This document shows, in pieces, positions 1 to 6,634 of a DNA stretch of 9,135 bases. The notes beneath the pieces were generated by a model, which was not told the origin of the DNA, did no database searches, and saw nothing but the letters and a program-made list of their open reading frames with translations. This stretch comes from an uncultured Lachnospiraceae bacterium (lineage in GTDB: Bacteria; Bacillota; Clostridia; Lachnospirales; Lachnospiraceae): positions 1 to 9,135 of the forward strand of contig CAMNQN010000139.1 of NCBI GenBank assembly GCA_946549155.1, read 5' to 3'. The translations under genes and the position numbers were made by a program. Each line of letters opens with the position of its first letter. Position 1 is the stretch's first letter.

Positions 1-702
1 GTCAATCTGGAGGTGAAGCAGGGGGAGATCCTGGGGATCGGCGGACTGGCCGGACAGGGGAAGCTGGGGATCCCCAACGGCATTATGGGCCTGTACCAGG
101 CCGGCGGCAGGGTAACCTTTGAGGGCAAAGAGATTCCGCTCAATTCCCCCAGAAAATGTCTGGACGCTTCCTTCGCGTTTGTTTCGGAGGATCGGCGGGG
201 CGTGGGCCTGCTTCTGGACGAGACGCTGGAATGGAACATTGCGTTTTCGGCCATGCAGACGCAGAATAAATTTTTGAAAAATTACCTGGGTGGCCTGATC
301 AAATGGCGTGACGAGAAGGCTATCAAGGAGATTACGGACCAGTATATCGATGAGCTGGCCATCAAATGTACCAGTTCCAAGCAAAAGGCCAAGGAGCTTT
401 CCGGAGGAAACCAGCAGAAGGTGTGCCTGGCGAAGGCGTTTGCCCTTTCTCCCCGCCTGTTGTTTGTATCAGAGCCTACCCGGGGCATTGATGTGGGTGC
501 AAAGGCACTGGTGCTGGACGCGCTGAAGAAGTTTAATCGAGAGAACGGCGTTACGGTCGTGATCGTGTCCTCAGAGCTGGAAGAGCTGCGGCAGAGCTGT
601 GACCGGATCGCGATTGTTTCCGGAGGAAAGATTGCGGGTATTCTCCCGGCATCGTCGTCCGTGGAGGAGCTGGGCACGCTGATGCTCAGCCAGGTAATAT
701 AA
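1..702 (+). CDS. ABC importer ATP-binding protein, C-terminal half (5' truncated)
   Basis: The reading frame is open from base 1, so the N-terminal ATPase domain lies upstream; the GTG at 13 is an internal codon, not a start. What is visible is the second nucleotide-binding domain of an RbsA/MglA/NupO-like tandem ATPase that energises import. Numbering from the first codon in the window: a degenerate Walker A (GLAGQGKL, residues 15-22), a Q-loop-like region with SEDRRGVGL, the ABC signature LSGGNQQ (133-139), a Walker B in LLFVSEPTRGID (153-164) and a terminal switch region VIVSSELEEL. The Walker B aspartate is replaced by Ser157, while Glu158 is kept. The Walker A Ser/Thr is Leu22, and the switch His is absent, as is usual in the second domain of this class. 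The stop codon overlaps the ribosome binding site of the next gene. ABC class is certain; substrate (nucleoside, sugar or other) is unknown. Confidence 0.92.
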   Translation, partial: VNLEVKQGEILGIGGLAGQGKLGIPNGIMGLYQAGGRVTFEGKEIPLNSPRKCLDASFAFVSEDRRGVGLLLDETLEWNIAFSAMQTQNKFLKNYLGGLIKWRDEKAIKEITDQYIDELAIKCTSSKQKAKELSGGNQQKVCLAKAFALSPRLLFVSEPTRGIDVGAKALVLDALKKFNRENGVTVVIVSSELEELRQSCDRIAIVSGGKIAGILPASSSVEELGTLMLSQVI

Positions 703-712
703 GGAGGATCGG

Positions 713-1783
713 ATGAACGATATTGCTAACAGTAAAAAAGAAAAGAGCTGGCTGAAAAGGTTGGTGGAAAGCTACGGGCTGCCGAGACTGATTATCACGG
801 TATTCCTGCTGCTGCTGCTGGTGCTGGCTCCCTTTGTGGGGGCGGATCTTCCCACGCAGGTTTCAAATATTATTGCACGGTTCAGCTGGAACGGCATTCT
901 TGTCCTGGCTATGATTCCCATGGTGCATTCCGGCTGCGGACTGAATTTCGGTCTTCCGCTGGGGGTGATATCGGGGCTTCTGGGAGCCACGATTTCCATC
1001 GAGCTTGGATTTACAGGGGCGTTTTCCTTTGTGATGGCCATCCTGATTGCGACACCCTTCGCGCTGATTTTCGGGATGGGCTATGGCTGGCTGCTGAACA
1101 AGATCAAGGGCGGCGAGATGATGATCGCCACTTATGTGGGATTCTCTTCCGTATCCCTGATGTGTATGATGTGGCTGGTTCTGCCCTACAAAAGCCCGAA
1201 CATGGTGTGGGGGCTTTCCGGCAAGGGGCTTCGTACCACCATCTCCCTGGACGGTTACTATAATCAGGTGCTGGCCAAGTTTTTGCAGATTCAGATCGGC
1301 AATCTGGTAATTCCGGTGGGAACCCTGCTGTTCTTCGCGGTGCTGGCACTGGCGATCTGGGCATTCCTGCATACGAAAACCGGTACGGCGATGACGGCGG
1401 TGGGTTCTAATCCCGTCTTTGCCCGGGCGGCCGGAATCAATGTAAATAAGATGCGGATGCTGTCTGTGGTGATGTCCACCTGGGTGGCAGCTGTAGGTAT
1501 CCTGGTGTATGAGCAGGGCTTTGGTTTTGTACAGCTTTACACAGCGCCCTTCGCCATGACACTGCCCACGGTCTCCGCGATTTTGATCGGCGGGGCCACA
1601 GTGAACAAGGCTACCATTACCAACGTGATTATCGGAACGATTCTTTTCCAGGGCATCGTTACCATGACGCCGACCGTCATGAACAATATGATCCATATGG
1701 ATATGAGTGAGGTCATCCGAATTATCGTTTCCAACGGCATGATTCTCTATGCGTTGACGAGAAAGACGGAGGGTTCAAAATGA
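713..1783 (+). CDS. ABC importer permease, BPD_transp_2 (RbsC/NupP-like) family
   Basis: A 356-residue polytopic membrane protein, the first of two permeases that would form the transport channel with the ATPase encoded upstream. The ATG at 713 follows AAGGAGG at 701-707, which overlaps the upstream stop. A basic N-terminus (residues 1-21) leads into a first membrane segment at about 22-44 and several more hydrophobic helices. Family-typical segments are the glycine-rich GLNFGLPLGVISG (76-88), the cytoplasmic loop TKTGTAMTAVGSNPVFARAAGIN (221-243), which resembles the ATPase-contacting loop of this class, and LIGGATVNKA (281-290) before the last helices. The length is normal for the family. 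The stop overlaps the next start by four bases (ATGA), which points to translational coupling. Membership of the sugar/nucleoside permease superfamily is clear; the substrate is not. Confidence 0.9.
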   Translation: MNDIANSKKEKSWLKRLVESYGLPRLIITVFLLLLLVLAPFVGADLPTQVSNIIARFSWNGILVLAMIPMVHSGCGLNFGLPLGVISGLLGATISIELGFTGAFSFVMAILIATPFALIFGMGYGWLLNKIKGGEMMIATYVGFSSVSLMCMMWLVLPYKSPNMVWGLSGKGLRTTISLDGYYNQVLAKFLQIQIGNLVIPVGTLLFFAVLALAIWAFLHTKTGTAMTAVGSNPVFARAAGINVNKMRMLSVVMSTWVAAVGILVYEQGFGFVQLYTAPFAMTLPTVSAILIGGATVNKATITNVIIGTILFQGIVTMTPTVMNNMIHMDMSEVIRIIVSNGMILYALTRKTEGSK

Positions 1784-2910
1784 GTAAGAAAACAGGAACA
1801 ACAAAAAATGAAAAACTGGGAGCATTCTTACGCAGAGGCTCCGTTCCGCTGATGTTCATCGTGCTCTGTGCGGCTTGTATTCCCATTGCCGGGCTTTCCC
1901 CCAGCTATTTGGCCAATGAGGTGGTGACCCGTATGGGAAGAAACGCGTTTCTGATTCTTTCCCTGCTGATTCCCATCATGGCCGGTATGGGACTGAACTT
2001 TGGTATGACGCTGGGCGCCATGGCCGGGGAGATCGGACTGATTCTGGTGGCGGACTGGCAGATTGTGGGAATCCCGGGAATGGTGCTGGCGATGATTATA
2101 TCCATACCTATCTCCATTCTTCTGGGCTTCTTCTGCGGAAAAATTTTGAATATGGCCAAGGGCCGGGAGATGATCACCAGCTATATTATCAGTTATTTTA
2201 TGAACGGTGTTTATCAGCTGGTGGTGCTGTACCTGATGGGGTCTGTGATTCCCATCAAGCATTCCTCCATCAAGCTGCCCAGGGGCTACGGAATCCGGAA
2301 CACGGTGAGCCTGCTGGAGATGCGCCAGAAGCTGGATAATCTGATTCCCCTCACCATCGGCGGCGTGAAAATTCCGGTGATGACTTTTATCGTTATCGGT
2401 TTGATGTGCCTGGTGATCGTGTGGTTTCGCCGCACGAAGCTGGGACAGGATATGAGGGCTGTAGGGCAGGATATGGCGGTGGCCAGAGACGCTGGGATTA
2501 ATGTGGAACGCACCCGTATCCTCTCCATCATCATTTCCACGGTCCTTGCAGGCTTCGGAATGGTGATTTATCTCCAGAATATGGGCAATATCCCTACCTA
2601 CACTGCCCATTCCCAGATCGGTATGTTCTGTATTGCCGCCCTTCTGGTAGGAGGAGCGTCTGTGGATAAGGCTTCTATCGGCAACGTATTCCTGGGGGTC
2701 ATTTTGTTCCACCTGATGTTTATTGTGGCGCCCCGGGCCGGTGCGGCTATCACGGGGGATTCCATGATCGGAGAATATTTCCGTGTGTTCGTATCCTACG
2801 CAGTTATCACCGTTGCGCTGATTATGTATGAGACGAATAAGCGCAGGGCCAAGAGCGCAGAGGGTGAGCGGCTGAGACAGGAACAGCTGAAGGAGGAGAA
2901 GAAAGCATGA
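1780..2910 (+). CDS. ABC importer permease, second BPD_transp_2 family subunit
   Basis: A 376-residue integral membrane protein, paralogous to the permease just upstream and presumably its heterodimer partner. Shared landmarks are MGLNFGMTLGAMAGE (70-84), the loop RTKLGQDMRAVGQ (218-230) followed by VARDAGINVERTR (234-246), and LLVGGASVDKASIGN (278-292). The start ATG at 1780 overlaps the previous stop as ATGA and is preceded by GGAGGG at 1768-1773. The C-terminus, from about residue 352, is a highly charged Lys/Glu/Arg tail not seen in the first permease; it may sit at the cytoplasmic face. The paired permeases plus a tandem ATPase match the layout of NupOPQ or YtfRT-YjfF type importers. The substrate-binding lipoprotein expected for such systems is not in the window and may lie upstream. 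Confidence 0.9.
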   Translation: MSKKTGTTKNEKLGAFLRRGSVPLMFIVLCAACIPIAGLSPSYLANEVVTRMGRNAFLILSLLIPIMAGMGLNFGMTLGAMAGEIGLILVADWQIVGIPGMVLAMIISIPISILLGFFCGKILNMAKGREMITSYIISYFMNGVYQLVVLYLMGSVIPIKHSSIKLPRGYGIRNTVSLLEMRQKLDNLIPLTIGGVKIPVMTFIVIGLMCLVIVWFRRTKLGQDMRAVGQDMAVARDAGINVERTRILSIIISTVLAGFGMVIYLQNMGNIPTYTAHSQIGMFCIAALLVGGASVDKASIGNVFLGVILFHLMFIVAPRAGAAITGDSMIGEYFRVFVSYAVITVALIMYETNKRRAKSAEGERLRQEQLKEEKKA

Positions 2911-3374
2911 AATCAAAGAGAAAACTCCTGATTCGTATCATTGCGGTGGCTGTCCTGATCGGCATCGCGGCGGCCATGTTTGTAGTTGGCCGCGGCCATA
3001 CGGTCTATTTCGATAATAAGGACCTGACAGCGGCGGATGGTACGGAATATAAGGCGTACTATAAGATCGAGGTGTTTGTAGGCGATAAGTCTGTGGCGAA
3101 GTTAAGCGCCGGGGACCGCGGCATGGTTACCACCATGGGACAGGACTTTTCCATGGTTCTGCACATCACCCCCACAGAGGGCGGCAAAAAGGTGGGCAGT
3201 GCTGTGAAGCTGAAGCTGCCTTATGATATGGACGGAATTATTCTGAATCTGCCGGCGCTTTTAAGCGGGGCAGCGGAGGAAGTTTATCAGGATGAATTCA
3301 TTCCGGCTGTTGTGGAAGAGGAATCGGAAGAGGCTGTCGTGACGGATGAGTTTGCGATACCGACGGAGGAATAA
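2907..3374 (+). CDS. small membrane-anchored protein of unknown function, transporter-linked
   Basis: A 155-residue protein starting at 2907 inside an ATGA overlap with the second permease, with AAGGAGGAG just upstream, so it is translationally coupled to the importer. The N-terminus is basic (KSKRK), then one hydrophobic helix at about 7-28, then an outside domain of about 90 residues with a beta-rich look (HTVYFDNK near 31-38, KIEVFVGDKS near 53-62). The tail from about 123 is very acidic (EEESEEAVV, 137-145). There is no lipobox cysteine, so it is more likely a signal-anchor protein than a lipoprotein. It may belong to a domain-of-unknown-function family seen next to such importers (DUF6672 comes to mind, from memory only). 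It is too small for a substrate-binding protein. The operon context suggests an accessory or regulatory subunit; that is inference. Confidence 0.8.
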   Translation: MKSKRKLLIRIIAVAVLIGIAAAMFVVGRGHTVYFDNKDLTAADGTEYKAYYKIEVFVGDKSVAKLSAGDRGMVTTMGQDFSMVLHITPTEGGKKVGSAVKLKLPYDMDGIILNLPALLSGAAEEVYQDEFIPAVVEEESEEAVVTDEFAIPTEE

Positions 3375-3392
3375 GCAAGGCGAAAGGCGAGA

Positions 3393-3440
3393 GCCGCCAT
3401 TCCCGTGGAAGTGTTTTTCCCGGTGGATGGCGGTTTTTTT
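3393..3440 (+). terminator. intrinsic terminator of the ABC importer operon
   Basis: CCGCCAT at 3394-3400 pairs with ATGGCGG at 3427-3433. The helix continues inward through a G-U pair and CCG/CGG with one bulge. An inner GGAA/TTCC (3407-3410 with 3417-3420) closes a six-base loop. Seven T residues follow directly at 3434-3440. It lies 18 bases after the stop of the small membrane protein gene. Confidence 0.9.
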
Positions 3441-3462
3441 AAACAAATTTATGATTATGCGG

Positions 3463-3491
3463 TTTCCTTATGCTGCCGTTTGTGCTATGCT
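3463..3491 (+). promoter_or_regulatory. possible promoter for the MATE gene (extended -10)
   Basis: TATGCT at 3486-3491 is preceded by TGC, giving an extended -10 (TGNTATGCT). The position 17 bases upstream holds TTTCCT (3463-3468), a poor -35. A promoter is expected here because a strong terminator ends the preceding operon at 3440 and the next gene starts at 3548, but this particular match is weak. Confidence 0.3.
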
Positions 3492-3547
3492 TAGTCTGAT
3501 TATTTCGAAGGAACGGGTTTTGGATGCCTGAGTGACGGGGAGAGAAA

Positions 3548-4927
3548 ATGAGAGTACTGAAGAAGCTGTTTGCTCCTGTGGATATGACCTTTGGAAAGCC
3601 GTGGGAGAAGATTCTGTTATTCACTGTCCCTATGCTGTTGGGGAATATTGCCCAGCAGCTTTATAATACGGTGGATAGTGTGGTGGTGGGAAAGTATGTG
3701 GGCGATAATGCCCTTGCGGCAGTGGGAAGCGCGGGCCCGATTCTGAACCTGCTGGTCGTACTGTTTGTAGGCATCAGTATGGGAGCCAGTATTACGGTGT
3801 CCCAGTATTTTGGCGCGCGGGACCGGAGGGCGCTGTCCCATTCCATAGGAAATTGTATTGTGCTCACAGTGATCGCGTCGGTGCTGGTGATGATCGTGGG
3901 GGTGATCGTTACAAGGCCGCTGCTGATTCTTTTAAAGACACCGACCAGCATTCTGGATTGGTGTACCTCCTATCTGCATACTGTGTTTATCGGCGGCGCG
4001 GGACTGGCGTTTTACAATATCCTGAGCGGTATTTTGCGGGGACTGGGGGATTCTGTCTCAGCGCTGGCTTATCTGGTGGTGGCCAGTGTGCTGAATATGA
4101 TTCTGGATTTGGTGTTTGTTGTGAATTTTCATATGGGGGTGCAGGGGGTTGCCCTTGCCACAGTGATTGCCCAGGCGATTTCCGCGCTTCTTTGCGGAGC
4201 AAGGTTATACCGCATGAAAGAATATTTTGACCTGAAAAAAGAGTACGTCCGCTGGAATAAAAAATATGCTAGGAACATTATACGCCTTGGGCTTCCCTCC
4301 GGGATTACCCAGGCGATTATGTCCATGTCTATGATTGTGGTACAGTCGCTGACCAACAGCTTCGGAGAGCAGTTTATTGCAGCAAATGTGATTGTTATGC
4401 GTGTGGATGGGTTTGCCATGCTTCCTAATTTTTCTTTTGGAACAGCGATGACCACCTTTGCCGGGCAGAACGTAGGCGCAGGGGCTTATGACCGGGTGGG
4501 GAAAGGGGCAAGGCAGGGAACAGTCCTGGCAGTGGGAGTTTCCGGAGTGATCACCGGCCTGATCCTTATATTTGGAAGAGGGCTGATGGGAATCTTTACG
4601 AATACGCCCAGGCTGGTGGATTTAAGTATGCAGATGATGCAGATACTGGCCGTGGGTTATGTGGCCATGGCCGTCCTGCAGAGCCTGTCGGGCGTTATGA
4701 GAGGCGCCGGTGATACCATGACGCCTATGTGGATTTCCATTTTGCAGACGGTGGTCATTCGGGTGCCGCTGGCCTATGGAATGTGCTATCTCACCAGAAC
4801 GCCGGAGCTGCCAAACGGAAGACAGGAGTGCATTTTTATATCCCTGCTGATTGCCTGGCTTATGGGGGCGATCATCACAGGAATCGCCTATACAAGGGGC
4901 AGATGGAAGAAAAAAGCGGTTCAGTGA
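3548..4927 (+). CDS. MATE family efflux transporter
   Basis: A 459-residue membrane protein of the multidrug and toxic compound extrusion family, which exports cationic drugs or metabolites in exchange for Na+ or H+. The hydrophobic pattern fits twelve helices in two related halves. Recognisable segments are QQLYNTVDSVVVGKYVG (36-52), SQYFGARDRRA (85-95), GILRGLGDS (161-169), GLPSGITQAI (248-257), AGQNVGAGAYDRVGKGARQG (305-324) and SGVMRGAGDTMTPMW (411-425); the GILRGLGDS and GVMRGAGDT segments are the matching sites of the two halves. The length is typical. The start ATG follows GGGGAGAG at 3537-3544. It stands alone between the importer terminator and a long intergenic region, with no regulator gene beside it. 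No canonical terminator follows its stop. Substrate cannot be predicted from sequence. Confidence 0.93.
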   Translation: MRVLKKLFAPVDMTFGKPWEKILLFTVPMLLGNIAQQLYNTVDSVVVGKYVGDNALAAVGSAGPILNLLVVLFVGISMGASITVSQYFGARDRRALSHSIGNCIVLTVIASVLVMIVGVIVTRPLLILLKTPTSILDWCTSYLHTVFIGGAGLAFYNILSGILRGLGDSVSALAYLVVASVLNMILDLVFVVNFHMGVQGVALATVIAQAISALLCGARLYRMKEYFDLKKEYVRWNKKYARNIIRLGLPSGITQAIMSMSMIVVQSLTNSFGEQFIAANVIVMRVDGFAMLPNFSFGTAMTTFAGQNVGAGAYDRVGKGARQGTVLAVGVSGVITGLILIFGRGLMGIFTNTPRLVDLSMQMMQILAVGYVAMAVLQSLSGVMRGAGDTMTPMWISILQTVVIRVPLAYGMCYLTRTPELPNGRQECIFISLLIAWLMGAIITGIAYTRGRWKKKAVQ

Positions 4928-4957
4928 TAATGTTAGTGCGTGGTTTATTAATTAACA

Positions 4958-5163
4958 GGACACAGGATGGGTCGGGGCCGCAGGGCCATATACATCTGGA
5001 AAATATCTCCGGATACCAAGAAAAACTAAGATGGAGACAGGCCGGGGAAGAGCCCGTAGACTGGACATTTTGTTTTTTAACGCCACTGTAATGTCGATTT
5101 ACGCAAATCGGATCTTTTATGTTTAGAATGTTACATTCTGCGCGCCCGCCTCTTCCTGCGTCC
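4958..5163 (+). ncRNA. candidate structured RNA / dispersed repeat, copy 1
   Basis: This is an unrecognised intergenic element 30 bases after the MATE stop codon. Its first 66 bases align without gaps to 9070-9135 (45 of 66 identical). Conservation is concentrated in GGACRCAGGA (4958-4967), CATCTGGAAAA (4993-5003) and TACCAAGAAA (5014-5023). Bases 4958-4976 can pair with 5145-5163, with 16 of 19 positions paired including one G-U. Inside are smaller helices: CATCT/AGATG (4993-4997 with 5029-5033), CGGG/CCCG (5043-5046 with 5053-5056), CGATTT/AAATCG (5095-5100 with 5105-5110) and AGAATG/CATTCT (5125-5130 with 5134-5139). No convincing reading frame or ribosome binding site is present. It could be a structured RNA, a 3'-UTR element or a MITE-like repeat. 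The strand is assigned by analogy with both upstream genes. The repeat is seen directly; transcription is inferred. Confidence 0.5.
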
Positions 5164-5198
5164 GGGTAATCAACCTTGCAGCAAAGTATTTTTTAGTC

Positions 5199-5226
5199 TT
5201 GACAGAAATGAAAATTGTGATAAACT
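5199..5226 (+). promoter_or_regulatory. sigma-A-type promoter of the T-box pheST operon
   Basis: A perfect -35 TTGACA at 5199-5204 is followed, after 16 bases, by TAAACT at 5221-5226. That -10 is preceded by TGA, so it is also an extended -10. Transcription would start at about 5233, just before the T-box leader. Confidence 0.75.
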
Positions 5227-5232
5227 TTATTC

Positions 5233-5500
5233 AGAAAAAAGGCTGTGAAGGTGCACAGTAGAAAATTATTTCCCTTCAGAGAGAGAGCGTCGCCGGCTGA
5301 AAGCGCTTTCAGGTTCTGATAATTTTCGAAATTCCCACCGAAGCTGCGTTTCTGAAGAACCGGTGCCTGAGGCGCGGGGGAGTAGGAGACGACGCGGATG
5401 CGCGTTACGCATGAGAGTGTCTGCGCCTGACGGCGCGGAAAACAGGGTGGTACCGCGGTAAATTCGTCCCTCAGGACTTGGGTCCTGGGGGCTTTTTTTG
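5233..5500 (+). promoter_or_regulatory. T-box riboswitch, tRNA-Phe responsive
   Basis: This leader RNA senses uncharged tRNA-Phe and controls pheST by antitermination. Stem I is clear: GGTG (5250-5253) pairs with CACC (5336-5339), and GAAAATTA (5261-5268) pairs with TAATTTTC (5320-5327). These flank a specifier loop with AGTA (5257-5260) opposite GAA (5328-5330), the usual loop E motif. One base after GAA is TTC (5332-5334), the Phe codon. The GA-rich stretch after 5277 fits the stem I kink-turn motif. GCGCC/GGCGC (5423-5427 with 5432-5436) is a local hairpin before the T-box. The T-box itself is AGGGTGGTACCGCGG at 5444-5458. Its TGGT (5448-5451) would pair with the tRNA 3' end, the T matching an A discriminator base as in tRNA-Phe. 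The specifier agrees with the downstream genes. Confidence 0.95.
5468..5499 (+). terminator. T-box regulated intrinsic terminator
   Basis: A ten-pair helix is formed by 5468-5477 with 5482-5491 (CAGGAC against GTCCTG at its top, one G-U pair near the base) around a four-base loop. Seven T residues follow at 5493-5499. Bases just upstream, after the T-box core, are shared with the competing antiterminator. When uncharged tRNA-Phe binds, this hairpin should not form and transcription continues into pheS. Confidence 0.92.
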
Positions 5501-5601
5501 TGAAAATATGTTAGGTGCCGTCCTGAAGCAATGAGGCGTGTCCCTGGCGGTAAGCAAAAAGACATCAGGGATGGGCCGGAAAAATAAGAGGAGAAAAAGA
5601 T

Positions 5602-6621
5602 ATGGTAAACATGGATACGATTAAGTCCGAATATCAGGCAGAGCTGGCGCTGGTGACAGATGCGAAGCAGCTTGGCGAGTTCTGGACGAAATATCTGAGC
5701 AAGAGCGGACAGATTCAGAAATTGATGGGCGGTATCAAAAGCGTGCCCAAGGAGGAAAAGAAAGCCTACGGCCAGGCGGTCAATGACGTAAAAAACTGGG
5801 CCCAGGCCCGTTATGAGGAGAAGAAGGCGGAGATGGACAGACAGGCCATGATGGCCCGCTATGAACAGGAGACCATTGACGTGACTTTGCCTGCGTCTTC
5901 TGTGGCTGCGGGGAACCTGCATCCCCTGACCTCCATGAAATATGAGATGATCAACGTATTTGCCGGTATGGGCTTTGAGATTTTTGAAGGGCCGGAGATC
6001 GAGGACGATGATCACAACTTTACCCGCCTGAACGTGCTCAAGGACCATCCCAGCAGGGATATGCAGGACACCTTCTGGCTGACGGAGGATTTGCTTCTGC
6101 GTACCCACACTTCACCGGGGCAGATTCGGGTGATGGATGCGAAAAAGCCTCCCATCAAGGTGCTGGTTCCCGGAAAGGTGTTCCGTTCTGATTCCGATGC
6201 CACCCATTCCCCCATGTTTACCCAGATGGAGGGTCTGGTGGTGGACGATCACATTACCCTGGGTGACCTGCAGGGGATGCTGGATCAGTTCGTGAAAGCG
6301 ATTTTCTCTGACGAGGCAAAGACCAGGCTCCGTCCTTCCTATTTCCCCTTCACGGAGCCCTCTGTGGAAGTGGATGTTTCCTGTTTTAAGTGCGGCGGAA
6401 AGGGCTGTTCCCTCTGCAAAGGCACAGGCTGGATTGAGGTGCTGGGCGGCGGCATTGTGAATAACAAAGTGCTGGAGAACTGCGGAATCGATTCTTTCAG
6501 ATATTCCGGATTGGCCTTTGGCATCGGCATTGAGCGAATCGCCATGCTGAAATATGGAATTAACCACATGGGCAAATTGTTTGAAAATGACATCGAATTT
6601 CTGAAACAGTTCAAAGCGTAG
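5602..6621 (+). CDS. pheS: phenylalanyl-tRNA synthetase alpha subunit
   Basis: The 339-residue catalytic subunit of the (alpha-beta)2 enzyme that attaches phenylalanine to tRNA-Phe in the cytoplasm. The N-terminal helical coiled-coil arm covers roughly residues 1-90 and the class II core about 105-339. Visible motifs are GFEIFEGPEIE (124-134), LRTHTSPGQIR (166-176), motif 2 in GKVFRSDSDATHSPMF (191-206), the Phe-pocket segment PSYFPFTEPSVEVD (245-258) and motif 3 GLAFGIGIERIAML (303-316, with Arg312). Cys261, Cys264, Cys269 and Cys272 form a CxxC-CxxC cluster as in B. subtilis PheS, a likely zinc site. Residues 284-290 read GIVNNKV where E. coli and Bacillus have G-M-V-H-P-N-V. AAGAGGAG at 5586-5593 supports the ATG at 5602 over the Met three codons later. 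It is the first gene of the T-box operon. Confidence 0.98.
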   Translation: MVNMDTIKSEYQAELALVTDAKQLGEFWTKYLSKSGQIQKLMGGIKSVPKEEKKAYGQAVNDVKNWAQARYEEKKAEMDRQAMMARYEQETIDVTLPASSVAAGNLHPLTSMKYEMINVFAGMGFEIFEGPEIEDDDHNFTRLNVLKDHPSRDMQDTFWLTEDLLLRTHTSPGQIRVMDAKKPPIKVLVPGKVFRSDSDATHSPMFTQMEGLVVDDHITLGDLQGMLDQFVKAIFSDEAKTRLRPSYFPFTEPSVEVDVSCFKCGGKGCSLCKGTGWIEVLGGGIVNNKVLENCGIDSFRYSGLAFGIGIERIAMLKYGINHMGKLFENDIEFLKQFKA

Positions 6622-6634
6622 GTCGGAGGAGAAT

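Noticed and set aside
5043..5078. Hairpin CGGG/CCCG followed by a run of T as a terminator for the MATE gene
   Set aside because: The T run (5073-5078) starts 16 bases after a four-pair helix, too far and too weak for intrinsic termination. The hairpin fits better as part of the larger fold.
5081..5090. CGCCACTGTAA-like string resembling the conserved core of cobalamin riboswitches
   Set aside because: The other required cobalamin motifs (GGTG, the TCC-GC segment, the second GCCACTG and AGCCAGGAGACC) are missing. No B12-related gene follows, and a separate promoter starts downstream. Probably chance within the unrecognised element.
4729..5091. 120-codon + strand ORF overlapping the end of the MATE gene
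   Set aside because: It runs out of frame through the conserved MATE C-terminus and into the structured element, has no ribosome binding site, and its protein resembles no family.
5541..5571. TCCCTG/CAGGGA hairpin in the pheS leader
   Set aside because: Six pairs around a 19-base loop with no T run. It may form but gives no evidence of a regulatory role beyond the T-box.
5531..5587. 18-codon ORF between the T-box terminator and pheS
   Set aside because: It has no usable ribosome binding site, and the Phe T-box already explains regulation. It contains no Phe codons, so it is not an attenuation peptide.
5266..6108. 280-codon minus-strand ORF opposite the T-box and pheS
   Set aside because: It crosses a fully explained riboswitch and the conserved pheS N-terminus on the other strand. 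No protein family resemblance.
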